Below, piece after piece: positions 1-5,645 of a stretch of DNA of 15,394 nt. The position numbers and the translations under genes are program-made. The stretch is from Elusimicrobiota bacterium (GTDB lineage Bacteria > Elusimicrobiota > Elusimicrobia > 2-02-FULL-39-32), in NCBI GenBank assembly GCA_016193115.1, contig JACPSV010000263.1, positions 1 to 15,394 on the forward strand, read 5' to 3'. Positions within the stretch are counted from its first letter, which is position 1; each line of letters begins with the position of its first letter. The notes under the pieces were generated by a model. That model was given only the letters and a program-made list of their open reading frames with translations. It had not been told where the DNA came from and made no database searches.

Positions 1-27
1 CGGGGTCAGATTTTCCAGAGTTTTCAT
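1..27 (-). CDS. start of an unidentified divergent gene, cut by the window edge
   Basis: Reading leftward from an ATG at 27-25, nine codons (MKTLENLTP) stay open to the window edge. An AAGGAAG sequence lies 7 nt upstream of the ATG, a good Shine-Dalgarno match and spacing. Nine residues are too few to assign a family. If real, this gene diverges from lexA and the 28-333 interval is a shared upstream region. Confidence 0.35.
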
Positions 28-50
28 AGGATAACTTCCTTACTGATTTA

Positions 51-240
51 CGACGAAGCGAAGCGGAGAGAAAAAAGAAGGGGGTGATGCCCATGCCTGA
101 CGCTGTTTCAAAGGCGGGAGAGACAAAATCAAAAACATATCACCTCAACACAATGCGGAGAAAACTTGAGTGAACCTGTGGGTGAAGTACCACTCCACGA
201 AGTGTGCGTGTGTGCAAGCACACGGTGAACGAACCTATCC
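51..240 (+). ncRNA. structured noncoding element, copy A (upstream of lexA)
   Basis: No credible gene lies between 28 and 333. Positions 78-106 match 2700-2728 at 26 of 29 bases, including 19 identical in a row. Just after this block TGTTTC (104-109) can pair with GAGACA (120-125). The same place in copy B also pairs, with different bases. Weaker resemblance to copy B occurs at 51-70 (ACGA..CGAAGC..AAGCGG), 155-173 (GCGGAGAA..TGAGTGA) and about 226-240. Other hairpins are 178-181/190-193 and GTGTGC-AA-GCACAC at 210-223. A structured RNA family with variable-length arms would explain this. The transcribed strand is not proven; plus is assumed from the shared orientation with the operon. The family is not identified. 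Confidence 0.5.
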
Positions 241-297
241 TGCGAGCGTTTCGAAGGCGTGCGAGCGCCCATCATCAGACGAAAATCAGTCCCAGCA

Positions 298-326
298 TTG
301 ACATCTATACATACATTATGTATTAT
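298..326 (+). promoter_or_regulatory. lexA promoter
   Basis: A perfect -35 (TTGACA, 298-303), a 17-bp spacer and a 5-of-6 -10 (TATTAT, 321-326). The expected transcription start is about 333-334, at the lexA ATG, which predicts a leaderless mRNA. There is no Shine-Dalgarno sequence before the ATG. Confidence 0.75.
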
Positions 327-336
327 TTAATGTATG
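310..336. promoter_or_regulatory. probable LexA operator, nested palindromes
   Basis: Two palindromes overlap. ATACAT-T-ATGTAT (311-323) sits in the spacer and start of the -10 box. A longer inverted repeat, CATACATTA-N9-TAATGTATG (310-318 and 328-336), has perfect 9-bp arms, and its right arm contains the ATG. Bound repressor would cover the -10, the transcription start and the start codon. Autoregulation by the adjacent LexA-type protein is the natural reading. The same motif was not seen elsewhere in the window. Confidence 0.65.
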
Positions 337-963
337 AATTTATTATTGTCATCAAAACAACAGCGAGTACTTAATGCGATTCGAGAGTTTCAACGTCTGC
401 ATAACAAATTTCCTTCGTATAAGGAGCTTGCCGATGTCCTGGGTTATTCCTCAATTAATTCCATTCAGCAGTTTATTAAAGTTCTTGTCAAAAAGAAATA
501 CTTAAACTCTGAACGGGGAGAGGGCATAAAAGGTCTTGAAAAAACAGGGCCTTCCCAAATAGATTTGGCAAACATTCCTGTGGTGGGTCATGTCTCTTGC
601 GGCACTCCGATTCTTGCTCAGGAAAATATTGAGGGTTACATCCCAACAGAGAAGAATCTGGTCAAAAACAAGCCTGGCCGGTTCTTTTTTCTCCGCGCCA
701 ATGGCGATTCAATGAACGCCGCGGGGATAGATGACAAAGACCTGCTTTTGATTGAAAGCAAATCGACGGCGAATCCCGGGGAAAAAATTCTGGCGCTTAT
801 CGAAGATGAAGCCACGGTGAAATTTTTCAGGCCGAAAAAAGATTTAATCCTTCTTGTTCCAAAATCAAAAAACCCTATATACAAACCGATCATCGTTTCA
901 AAAGGGTTCGCCATTCAAGGTGTCGTAAGAAGAGTTGTTAAAAAAGCTGATTTAACTGCTTAG
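334..963 (+). CDS. lexA: LexA-type self-cleaving SOS repressor
   Basis: This 209-residue protein has the LexA layout: an N-terminal winged helix-turn-helix (about 1-65, recognition region near 28-48), a short linker and a C-terminal S24 peptidase domain (about 80-203). The predicted catalytic dyad is Ser126 (NGDSM) and Lys163 (EATVKFF). The predicted self-cleavage bond is Cys89-Gly90, in VGHVSCGTP; classical LexA has Ala-Gly, while UmuD and some phage repressors have Cys-Gly. In the family, RecA bound to single-stranded DNA triggers cleavage and derepression. The start is the only sensible one: the -10 box is 7 nt upstream and MNLLLSSKQQRVL matches normal LexA N-termini. The next gene starts 24 nt downstream, so this protein probably controls tcmP and the DUF5131 gene. 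It could be a cassette-specific repressor rather than the housekeeping LexA. Confidence 0.9.
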   Translation: MNLLLSSKQQRVLNAIREFQRLHNKFPSYKELADVLGYSSINSIQQFIKVLVKKKYLNSERGEGIKGLEKTGPSQIDLANIPVVGHVSCGTPILAQENIEGYIPTEKNLVKNKPGRFFFLRANGDSMNAAGIDDKDLLLIESKSTANPGEKILALIEDEATVKFFRPKKDLILLVPKSKNPIYKPIIVSKGFAIQGVVRRVVKKADLTA

Positions 964-987
964 AAAAATGGCCATCAAATATGTAAA

Positions 988-1827
988 ATGAATCATAAAC
1001 CCAAAGAAGATACCATCGGGAGCTGGTCTGTTCAGAAGCTTAAACTTCTGGAAAAATATTTGGCCGCCTATGTGAAGGTGCTTGCGAGACAAGATTGGTG
1101 TCGGGGTTATGAATATATTGACGCGTTTGCGGGGACAGGCAAGCCAAAGACGAAAGACGAGGAAAAATATGTGGATGGTTCCCCGAGGATTGCTCTCGAT
1201 CTAGGCATGCCTTTCACCAAATATCATTTCGTTGAGCAAAGTGATTGGCGCGTTAAAGAACTTGAGAAATTGAAACTTGAGTTTGAAGATCGAAACATAG
1301 AAATTTATCCGGGTGACTGCAATGAAGTTTTGCGTGAAAAAATCCTTCCGGGCTTGCCGTATGGAAGCAATAAGAGGGCAATTGCGTTTCTCGACCCATT
1401 CGGGATGGAACTTCAATGGAAAACAATGAAAGACATTGCAAACGTAGAAACAGTTGAAATAATTCTAAATTTTCCAACCATGGCAATTAACAGAGAAATC
1501 CTTAGAAGAAATCCAGAAAAAATTCCTGAGAGTAAAAAGCAAAAGATGAGCCAGTTTTGGGGAACTGAAAACTGGACAGTTGATTTATATGACGAAGAAC
1601 AGACCCTCTTTGGCCCAGAACTGGTAAGGAAAAAGCAGACTGGAAAGGAATTCGGCTTAGTTTTTAAGAACAGATTAAGTCAAATATTCAAACACTGTAC
1701 CTCACCTGTCCTTATGACGAACAGCAACAGTGCCCCATTGTACTGCATCATGTTTGCCGGACATAATGCAACGGGAGCGAAAATTGCCGATCAAATTTTA
1801 AAAAAATACGAGAAAACCGGAACATGA
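988..1827 (+). CDS. tcmP: three-Cys-motif partner protein TcmP
   Basis: This 279-residue protein resembles TcmP, a family named for its regular association with genes encoding a three-Cys motif, as here. Visible motifs follow a class I methyltransferase order: a glycine loop YIDAFAGTG (43-51), an acidic strand end HFVEQ (80-84), PGDCNEVL (108-115) and FLDPFG (134-139). The last is reminiscent of the DPPF/DPPY motif of amino-methyltransferases. I infer SAM binding; the substrate is unknown. The gene lies 24 nt after lexA with no clear Shine-Dalgarno. It overlaps the next gene by 4 nt (ATGA), so the two are probably translationally coupled and made in similar amounts. No transmembrane segment or signal peptide is apparent. 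Family assignment is fairly secure, function is not. Confidence 0.8.
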   Translation: MNHKPKEDTIGSWSVQKLKLLEKYLAAYVKVLARQDWCRGYEYIDAFAGTGKPKTKDEEKYVDGSPRIALDLGMPFTKYHFVEQSDWRVKELEKLKLEFEDRNIEIYPGDCNEVLREKILPGLPYGSNKRAIAFLDPFGMELQWKTMKDIANVETVEIILNFPTMAINREILRRNPEKIPESKKQKMSQFWGTENWTVDLYDEEQTLFGPELVRKKQTGKEFGLVFKNRLSQIFKHCTSPVLMTNSNSAPLYCIMFAGHNATGAKIADQILKKYEKTGT

Positions 1828-2612
1828 GCGATAAATCCGCCATTGAATGGACTGATGCCACTTGGAACCCCGTCACGGGCTGCAAGAAGGTAAGCCCTGG
1901 GTGCAAAAATTGTTATGCTGAAACTTTTGCGGAGAGATTCCGCGGAGTTTCCGGACATCCCTATGAGCAGGGTTTTGAGCTAAAACTTTGGCCTCAACGG
2001 TTGAATTTTCCGTTAACGTGGAAAGAGCCGAGGTTGATTTTTGTGAACTCGATGTCCGATCTGTTTCAAACAGGCGTGAAGGATCAATTCATTGACCAAG
2101 TCTTTGATACAATGGGCAAAGCCAACCATCATGTTTTTCAAGTACTGACAAAACGGTCTGAAAGGGCAATGGAATGGACGAAAGCCCATTTTCATCCTTA
2201 TCCTCTCGGAAACAATGGCAAGGGCGCTTGGCCGCTCAATGTTTGGCTCGGCGTTTCGGTTGAGAACCAGGACTACGTTTGGAGAATCAAGCATCTTCAA
2301 CAGTCCCCTGCTCATATTAAATTTCTTTCTCTTGAACCGCTTTTGGGTCCAATCTCTCTTGATAAATCATTGCTCGAGGGAATCAAGTGGGTTATTGTGG
2401 GGGGCGAGAGCGGCCACAAAGCCCGAATGATGAAGGCGGAGTGGGTTTATGATATTCGAAAACAATGCCAAAAATATAAAGTTCCCTTCTTCTTCAAGCA
2501 GTGGGGCGCTTTTGACTTGAATGGAAATCGCGTGGGCAAAAAAATTGCAGGGCGGATTCTCGACAAGAGAACATGGGACCAAATGCCAGGGTTTTCTCAG
2601 GTGAAGCTTTGA
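1824..2612 (+). CDS. Gp37/Gp68 (DUF5131) family protein, radical-SAM-like three-Cys motif
   Basis: This 262-residue protein begins with the family hallmark WTDATWNPVTGC and has C20-x6-C27-x2-C30 followed by YAE. This is the three-Cys motif that TcmP accompanies. The spacing differs from the canonical radical SAM C-x3-C-x2-C but is usual for this family. A 4Fe-4S cluster and SAM chemistry are inferred, not shown. Other conserved-looking blocks are SMSDLF (76-81), QVLTKRSER (106-114), LGVSVENQ (142-149), LSLEPLLGP (168-176), IVGGESG (191-197) and FFKQWG (223-228). Homologues occur in phages and in bacterial chromosomes. The ATG overlaps the tcmP stop. The stop is followed after about 25 nt by structured element B. 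A nucleic-acid substrate is plausible given the LexA control, but this is speculation. Confidence 0.85.
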   Translation: MSDKSAIEWTDATWNPVTGCKKVSPGCKNCYAETFAERFRGVSGHPYEQGFELKLWPQRLNFPLTWKEPRLIFVNSMSDLFQTGVKDQFIDQVFDTMGKANHHVFQVLTKRSERAMEWTKAHFHPYPLGNNGKGAWPLNVWLGVSVENQDYVWRIKHLQQSPAHIKFLSLEPLLGPISLDKSLLEGIKWVIVGGESGHKARMMKAEWVYDIRKQCQKYKVPFFFKQWGAFDLNGNRVGKKIAGRILDKRTWDQMPGFSQVKL

Positions 2613-2637
2613 TAATGTCTTATTTAAGAACCGATGA

Positions 2638-3040
2638 ACGATACGAAGCCATCAGAGGAAAGCGGACGGAGACGAAGTCCCGCGAGAGCGGGGCGTTAAA
2701 AGGGGGTGATGCCCATGCTTGATACTGTGAAGCCTGGCACTCACAGGGCACGACACACAACACGGGGAAGACGAAGCGAGGTGCGGCTTGGCCACGCGCC
2801 GGTGAGATCAGAAGACAGGTGTGAACGCGTGAGTCAAGACGCGGCGAGTGACTTCTCATGGCACTAGCTGCGCGGGGAAAGCCCAGCAACCACCGAGGAC
2901 AAGTGCCGACCCGCTAATCAGAGAGGAAGTGGGGCGGCGCGGAGGAACTGCGACACAACGCGGGATAATGAGCGGACAGAGTGAGCGCGAGTGCAACGAC
3001 GCGGAGAAGAACTGAGCGACTAACCGAACGATACCAATCG
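2638..3040 (+). ncRNA. structured noncoding element, copy B (downstream of the lexA operon)
   Basis: The 2613-3409 interval has no convincing gene. Positions 2700-2728 repeat the core of copy A (26 of 29 bases). The neighbouring stem is CTGTGA (2725-2730) with TCACAG (2741-2746). Compared with copy A, two pairs change on both sides. Further hairpins include GTCCCGC-GAGA-GCGGGGC (2677-2694, a GNRA-type tetraloop), GGTGCG/CGCGCC (2780-2785/2795-2800) and a 12-pair stem with one mismatch at 2903-2914/2929-2940. GCGGAGAA (3001-3008) matches copy A at 155-162. The core-to-GCGGAGAA distance is about 75 nt in A and about 300 nt in B, so B carries extra arms. A large structured RNA is the best explanation; its class is unknown to me. 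Confidence 0.5.
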
Positions 3041-3135
3041 AGACCTTGCAGATAAAAATTTTTTGATCAGCGACTCAACCGAGCCAGGCCTTCCCAAAAC
3101 TTTAATCATTAATATGCAACACACAGCACAAAGGC

Positions 3136-3306
3136 AAGGCCACAGAACGCCATGGTGGCAACAATCTAGAAGCAGGTTCGAGGTTGGCGGCCTTAAGTTT
3201 TAAAAGGAAGACCGCTCCACCCAGGGCGCTCACGAACTCGCGCCCGCGCATGACTCGGTCGAACTTCCCATCGTGACACAAAGTCACGATGAGTTCGCCC
3301 ATGCGC
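3136..3306. ncRNA. strongly folding intergenic segment next to tRNA-Gly
   Basis: Three adjacent foldable units lie here. AAGGCC (3136-3141) pairs with GGCCTT (3189-3194). GGGCGC (3224-3229) pairs with GCGCCC (3240-3245). A long hairpin starts at 3246: GCGCATG/CATGCGC (3246-3252/3300-3306), CGAACT/AGTTCG (3260-3265/3292-3297) and CATCGTGAC/GTCACGATG (3269-3277/3283-3291) around an ACAAA loop. That is 22 base pairs with one internal loop and one 3-nt bulge. The strand is undetermined. On the minus strand it lies downstream of tRNA-Gly and could be co-transcribed with it; on the plus strand it follows element B. A 78-codon minus-strand reading frame also spans it, so protein coding is not excluded. 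Confidence 0.4.
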
Positions 3307-3409
3307 TCCGCTGCCCTCTGAGTTGTGACCACGCTCAAATTCAGCTTGATCAGACGCAGGCAAAGTTTTACAATTGGACCAGATCCTTATCTTGACCTGA
3401 CTTAGCAAA

Positions 3410-3483
3410 TGGAGCGGGTGAAGGGAATCGAACCCTCGTCTGAACCTTGGCAAGGTCCCATTCTACCATTGAACCACACCCGC
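3410..3483 (-). tRNA. tRNA-Gly (anticodon GCC)
   Basis: The minus strand folds as a full cloverleaf. The acceptor stem is GCGGGTG/CACCCGC. The D arm is GTTC..GAAT. The anticodon stem GGACC/GGTTC encloses TTGCCAA, with anticodon GCC. The T arm is GAGGG-TTCGATT-CCCTT. The discriminator is T and the 3' CCA is encoded (3412-3410). It diverges from hipB. tRNA 3' ends are common integration sites, but I did not find a second copy of the 3' end in the window. Confidence 0.95.
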
Positions 3484-3493
3484 AAACGGAGAT

Positions 3494-3522
3494 AAAGTAC
3501 CAAATAAAATTTCCTTCGTCAA
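3494..3522 (-). promoter_or_regulatory. candidate tRNA-Gly promoter
   Basis: On the minus strand, TTGACG (3522-3517) is followed after 17 bp by TACTTT (3499-3494). The -10 is a weak match, but it ends 10 nt before the mature tRNA 5' end, as expected for a tRNA with a short leader. Confidence 0.4.
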
Positions 3523-3553
3523 CCTAATTTTTGCGGATAATTTTAACGACATC

Positions 3554-3583
3554 TTGACAATGTTATACCTTATAGGGTATAAT
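3554..3583 (+). promoter_or_regulatory. hipBST promoter with operator O1
   Basis: TTGACA (3554-3559), an 18-bp spacer and TATAAT (3578-3583) form a near-consensus sigma70 promoter. The inverted repeat TTATACC-N6-GGTATAA (3563-3582) fills the spacer and five bases of the -10. HipB bound here would exclude RNA polymerase. Confidence 0.75.
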
Positions 3584-3633
3584 TATGGCTGTATGTAGGC
3601 TGGCAGGTTTAGATAGACAAAAATAATGAGTGA

Positions 3634-3653
3634 TTATACCTGTACGGGTATAA
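3634..3653. promoter_or_regulatory. second HipB operator O2
   Basis: TTATACC-N6-GGTATAA has arms identical to O1, centred 71 bp downstream and ending 7 nt before the hipB ATG. The layout resembles the TATCC-N8-GGATA operators known for E. coli HipB. A TATAAA within it (3649-3654), 6 nt before the ATG, could be the -10 of a second, leaderless promoter, but no good -35 accompanies it. Confidence 0.65.
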
Positions 3654-3660
3654 ATTTTTA

Positions 3661-3876
3661 ATGGCTGAAAAAAAATGGATGCTTAGCAATTTTGTTAGGG
3701 CGGAGAGACTTAAAGCAGGGTTGACACAAGTGGACCTTGCTTCTAAGGCAGGCGTGGGACTGCGTTTTGTTCGAGATCTCGAGCAAGGCAAACAGTCTCT
3801 GAGAACGGATATTGTGAACAAAGTGTTGCATCTTTTCGGCGCTTGCGTGGGTCCTGTGGATTTACCTCGAGGTTAG
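3661..3876 (+). CDS. hipB: HipB-type antitoxin and autorepressor
   Basis: This 71-residue Xre-family protein has a helix-turn-helix at about 10-62. RAERLKAGLTQVDLASKAGVG carries helices 1-3, and FVRDLEQGK carries the end of the DNA-binding unit. In HipBST systems HipB binds the operators and the toxin complex; the short partner HipS supplies the main neutralising activity. The start is fixed by the operator ending 7 nt upstream. No Shine-Dalgarno is seen. hipS begins 34 nt after the stop. Size and position fit the first gene of a hip operon. Confidence 0.85.
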   Translation: MAEKKWMLSNFVRAERLKAGLTQVDLASKAGVGLRFVRDLEQGKQSLRTDIVNKVLHLFGACVGPVDLPRG

Positions 3877-3910
3877 ACCGAGCTAATGCAAAATTTGGTT
3901 TAAATGAGAT

Positions 3911-4246
3911 ATGTCACAAAAAGCGGTGGTCTATTATGGGAAGAAAAGGGCAGGTCTTCTTCTGAAATCAGAATCCGGCTATGAGTTCACCTATGACCAG
4001 GACTATCTCAAATATCCCGATTCGTTTCCTATCAGTTTGTCATTGCCTCTACGGTCAGAAAAGTATGTCTCTCGCCAACTCTTTCCCTTCTTTGAGAACC
4101 TTCTTCCGGAGGGTTGGCTTCTGAATATTACATCGGATACGGCGAAAATAGACAAAAACGACAAGTTTGGTTTGTTGATGCATACGGGTCATGATCCTGT
4201 GGGCGCTGTGAGCGTCCAGCCGCTCGCGGAGAAATCGAATGGGTAA
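3911..4246 (+). CDS. hipS: HipS, detached HipA N-terminal subdomain (antitoxin)
   Basis: This 111-residue protein corresponds to the N-terminal subdomain of full-length HipA (Couple_hipA type): MSQKAVVYYGKKRAGLL at the start, then SLSLPLRSE (43-51), FPFFENLLPEGWLL (58-71) and a C-terminal GHDPVGAVSV (93-102). It ends where full HipA would continue into the kinase core. In characterised HipBST modules the equivalent short protein neutralises the HipT kinase. The reading frame is intact and overlaps hipT by 8 nt in another frame, so this is a genuine split gene arrangement and not a single-base frameshift. The family has many such splits, and the C-terminal kinase has its own Cys-rich start. 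Confidence 0.85.
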   Translation: MSQKAVVYYGKKRAGLLLKSESGYEFTYDQDYLKYPDSFPISLSLPLRSEKYVSRQLFPFFENLLPEGWLLNITSDTAKIDKNDKFGLLMHTGHDPVGAVSVQPLAEKSNG

Positions 4247-5192
4247 ATGTTTGTCGTGCCAGAAAGAGGCGCCGGGAAGGACACAATACCATCCCGCGTG
4301 CCTAAAAAAGTTGTTTGGAGTGGGATGGGTTCCCCAAATACCTTTTGGAATAAAAGATATGCCCGCCGAAGTCAGCAAATCCAACGCGAAAATGTCAATT
4401 TCCGGAGTCCAGATAAAAGCTTCTGTGAAATTAGATCGAGAGAAACAAGAGATCGTGATGGTACAATCAGAAGCAACGCACGTTCTTAAGGCGGAGCCAA
4501 ACGAATATCCGGAACTGCCGCAGAATGAAAACTGCTGCATGAACATGGCTCGGGAGTTGGGGATGAATGTTCCTTCCCATGGACTTCTCACGATGGCAGA
4601 TGGGAAATTCTGTTATCTGATCAAGCGCTTCGATCGGCTGGAGAACGGAGAAAAAATCCATAAAGAAAGCATGGCTCAAATCCTATCGGTTTCAACAGAA
4701 GACAAGTATCAGGGTTCATTAGAAAATATTGGAAAAGTGATTCAGAGACACTCTAAAAATGTTGGATTAGACCTCGTCCACTTTTTTGAGAGAGCCCTGT
4801 TTAGTTTTTTGATTGGAAACGGAGACATGCACCTCAAAAATTGGGCGGTCCTCACATTATCAAATGGCGAGATCCATTTGGCTCCTTGTTATGACTTTGT
4901 ATGTTCCAAGATGTATCTGCCGCAAGAAGAGGACTTTGCTTTAAGCATCAACGGACGAAAGAATGGTCTGAAGAAACAGGATTTCATCGCTTTAGGAAAG
5001 AGTATAAGTATAGAGACTAAGGTGATCGAAAGCACGTTTGAATTGTTCCGGAACGCCAAGGAAAAGATATTGGAAATTGCTTCTCATTCCGAGCTGAGTC
5101 CATCCAGACAAGAAAAATTTAAAGAGATTATTCTAGAAAGGGTTGATCGTTTTTACGGAAATTTGCGGAGGAGGGGTTTGCGGGAAGTATAA
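4239..5192 (+). CDS. hipT: HipT Ser/Thr kinase toxin
   Basis: This 317-residue protein is the HipA kinase core without the N-terminal subdomain. A Cys/His cluster (C4, C7, H18, C21, before LKKLFG) opens the protein. MSISGVQ (52-58) is the Gly-loop with the two serines (S53, S55) that are autophosphorylated in HipT relatives. K84 in HVLKAE is the likely ATP-phosphate lysine. D196 in GNGDMHLKN is the likely catalytic Asp, and D219 in PCYDF the metal-binding Asp. E. coli O127 HipT phosphorylates tryptophanyl-tRNA synthetase; the target here is unknown. GGAGA lies 6 nt before the ATG. The gene runs 40 nt into the end of the convergent DUF2203 gene. All key kinase residues are present, so it should be active. 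Confidence 0.9.
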   Translation: MGKCLSCQKEAPGRTQYHPACLKKLFGVGWVPQIPFGIKDMPAEVSKSNAKMSISGVQIKASVKLDREKQEIVMVQSEATHVLKAEPNEYPELPQNENCCMNMARELGMNVPSHGLLTMADGKFCYLIKRFDRLENGEKIHKESMAQILSVSTEDKYQGSLENIGKVIQRHSKNVGLDLVHFFERALFSFLIGNGDMHLKNWAVLTLSNGEIHLAPCYDFVCSKMYLPQEEDFALSINGRKNGLKKQDFIALGKSISIETKVIESTFELFRNAKEKILEIASHSELSPSRQEKFKEIILERVDRFYGNLRRRGLREV

Positions 5193-5581
5193 CCTTCGTC
5201 AATGGCATGCCAGAAACGGACTTTCTTTTCCCCGTATTTCCAGCAAAGATAGATTTCGTCTTCCTCGTATTCCGAAATGTGCGGAAAATCTACCAGACCA
5301 ATTTCTAAATCTTTGATGACTCCTCCCACCTCCAGAATGGTGTCCAGCTCTTTTTTGGCCTGTTCCAGCAGAAAGTGGGCTTGGGACGTTCTCATCTGTT
5401 GGTCCGCGATGTCTCGGGGAGATTGTTCCTGAGGTTCTTTCAGGCTTTTGCGCAGCTTTTGCAAGATGTTCTGCGCGTTTTGGCGCATTCCCCAGAAATT
5501 CTGGAAATGTTCTTCCAAACGGGGAATCAGAGCGTTCACCTCTTCCAAACTAAAAAAATGTTGCGGGTCAGCGCTTTCCAT
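5153..5581 (-). CDS. DUF2203 family protein
   Basis: This small soluble protein matches DUF2203: FSLEEVNALIPRLEEHF near the N-terminus, a central helical, probably coiled-coil stretch, then GVIKDLEIGLVDFP, EIYLCWKYGE and VRFWHAIDEGY near the end. The function of the family is unknown. An upstream in-frame TTG at 5617 would add 12 residues, but that TTG is part of a TTGACT -35 box. I prefer the ATG at 5581 (142 residues), which lies 6 nt after the -10 and gives a leaderless message. The final codons overlap the convergent hipT by 40 nt. The last few residues (LLRKFP) may differ from relatives because of the adjoining accessory DNA. Confidence 0.8.
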   Translation of the reverse strand: MESADPQHFFSLEEVNALIPRLEEHFQNFWGMRQNAQNILQKLRKSLKEPQEQSPRDIADQQMRTSQAHFLLEQAKKELDTILEVGGVIKDLEIGLVDFPHISEYEEDEIYLCWKYGEKKVRFWHAIDEGYTSRKPLLRKFP

Positions 5582-5587
5582 AAACCC

Positions 5588-5617
5588 ATTATGGATTTTT
5601 TCTAAGTCCCCAGTCAA
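5588..5617 (-). promoter_or_regulatory. promoter of the DUF2203 gene
   Basis: On the minus strand TTGACT (5617-5612), an 18-bp spacer and CATAAT (5593-5588) precede the ATG at 5581 by 6 nt. No Shine-Dalgarno lies before that ATG. This decides against the TTG start at 5617. Confidence 0.55.
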
Positions 5618-5645
5618 GCAAGTATTGTGTCCCCTTAATTCTTTG

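Noticed and set aside
78..2728. The repeated block as insertion-sequence ends
   Set aside because: The two copies are in direct orientation, lie inside larger foldable regions and have no transposase between them; no target-site duplication was found.
2620..2889. 89-codon minus-strand frame across element B
   Set aside because: It covers the conserved block and several hairpins of element B, no corresponding frame is conserved in copy A, and it resembles no protein.
3193..3453. 86-codon minus-strand frame through tRNA-Gly
   Set aside because: Its N-terminal residues are simply the translated tRNA; the tRNA cloverleaf is unambiguous.
3410..3483. tRNA-Gly 3' end as an attachment site of an integrated element
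   Set aside because: No second copy of the tRNA 3' end and no integrase gene occur in the window; it remains possible outside it.
4055..4591. 178-codon minus-strand open frame
   Set aside because: Antisense to both hipS and hipT, which carry clear family motifs.
5153..5617. TTG start at 5617 for the DUF2203 gene
   Set aside because: The TTG forms part of a TTGACT -35 box; the ATG at 5581 lies 6 nt after the matching -10.
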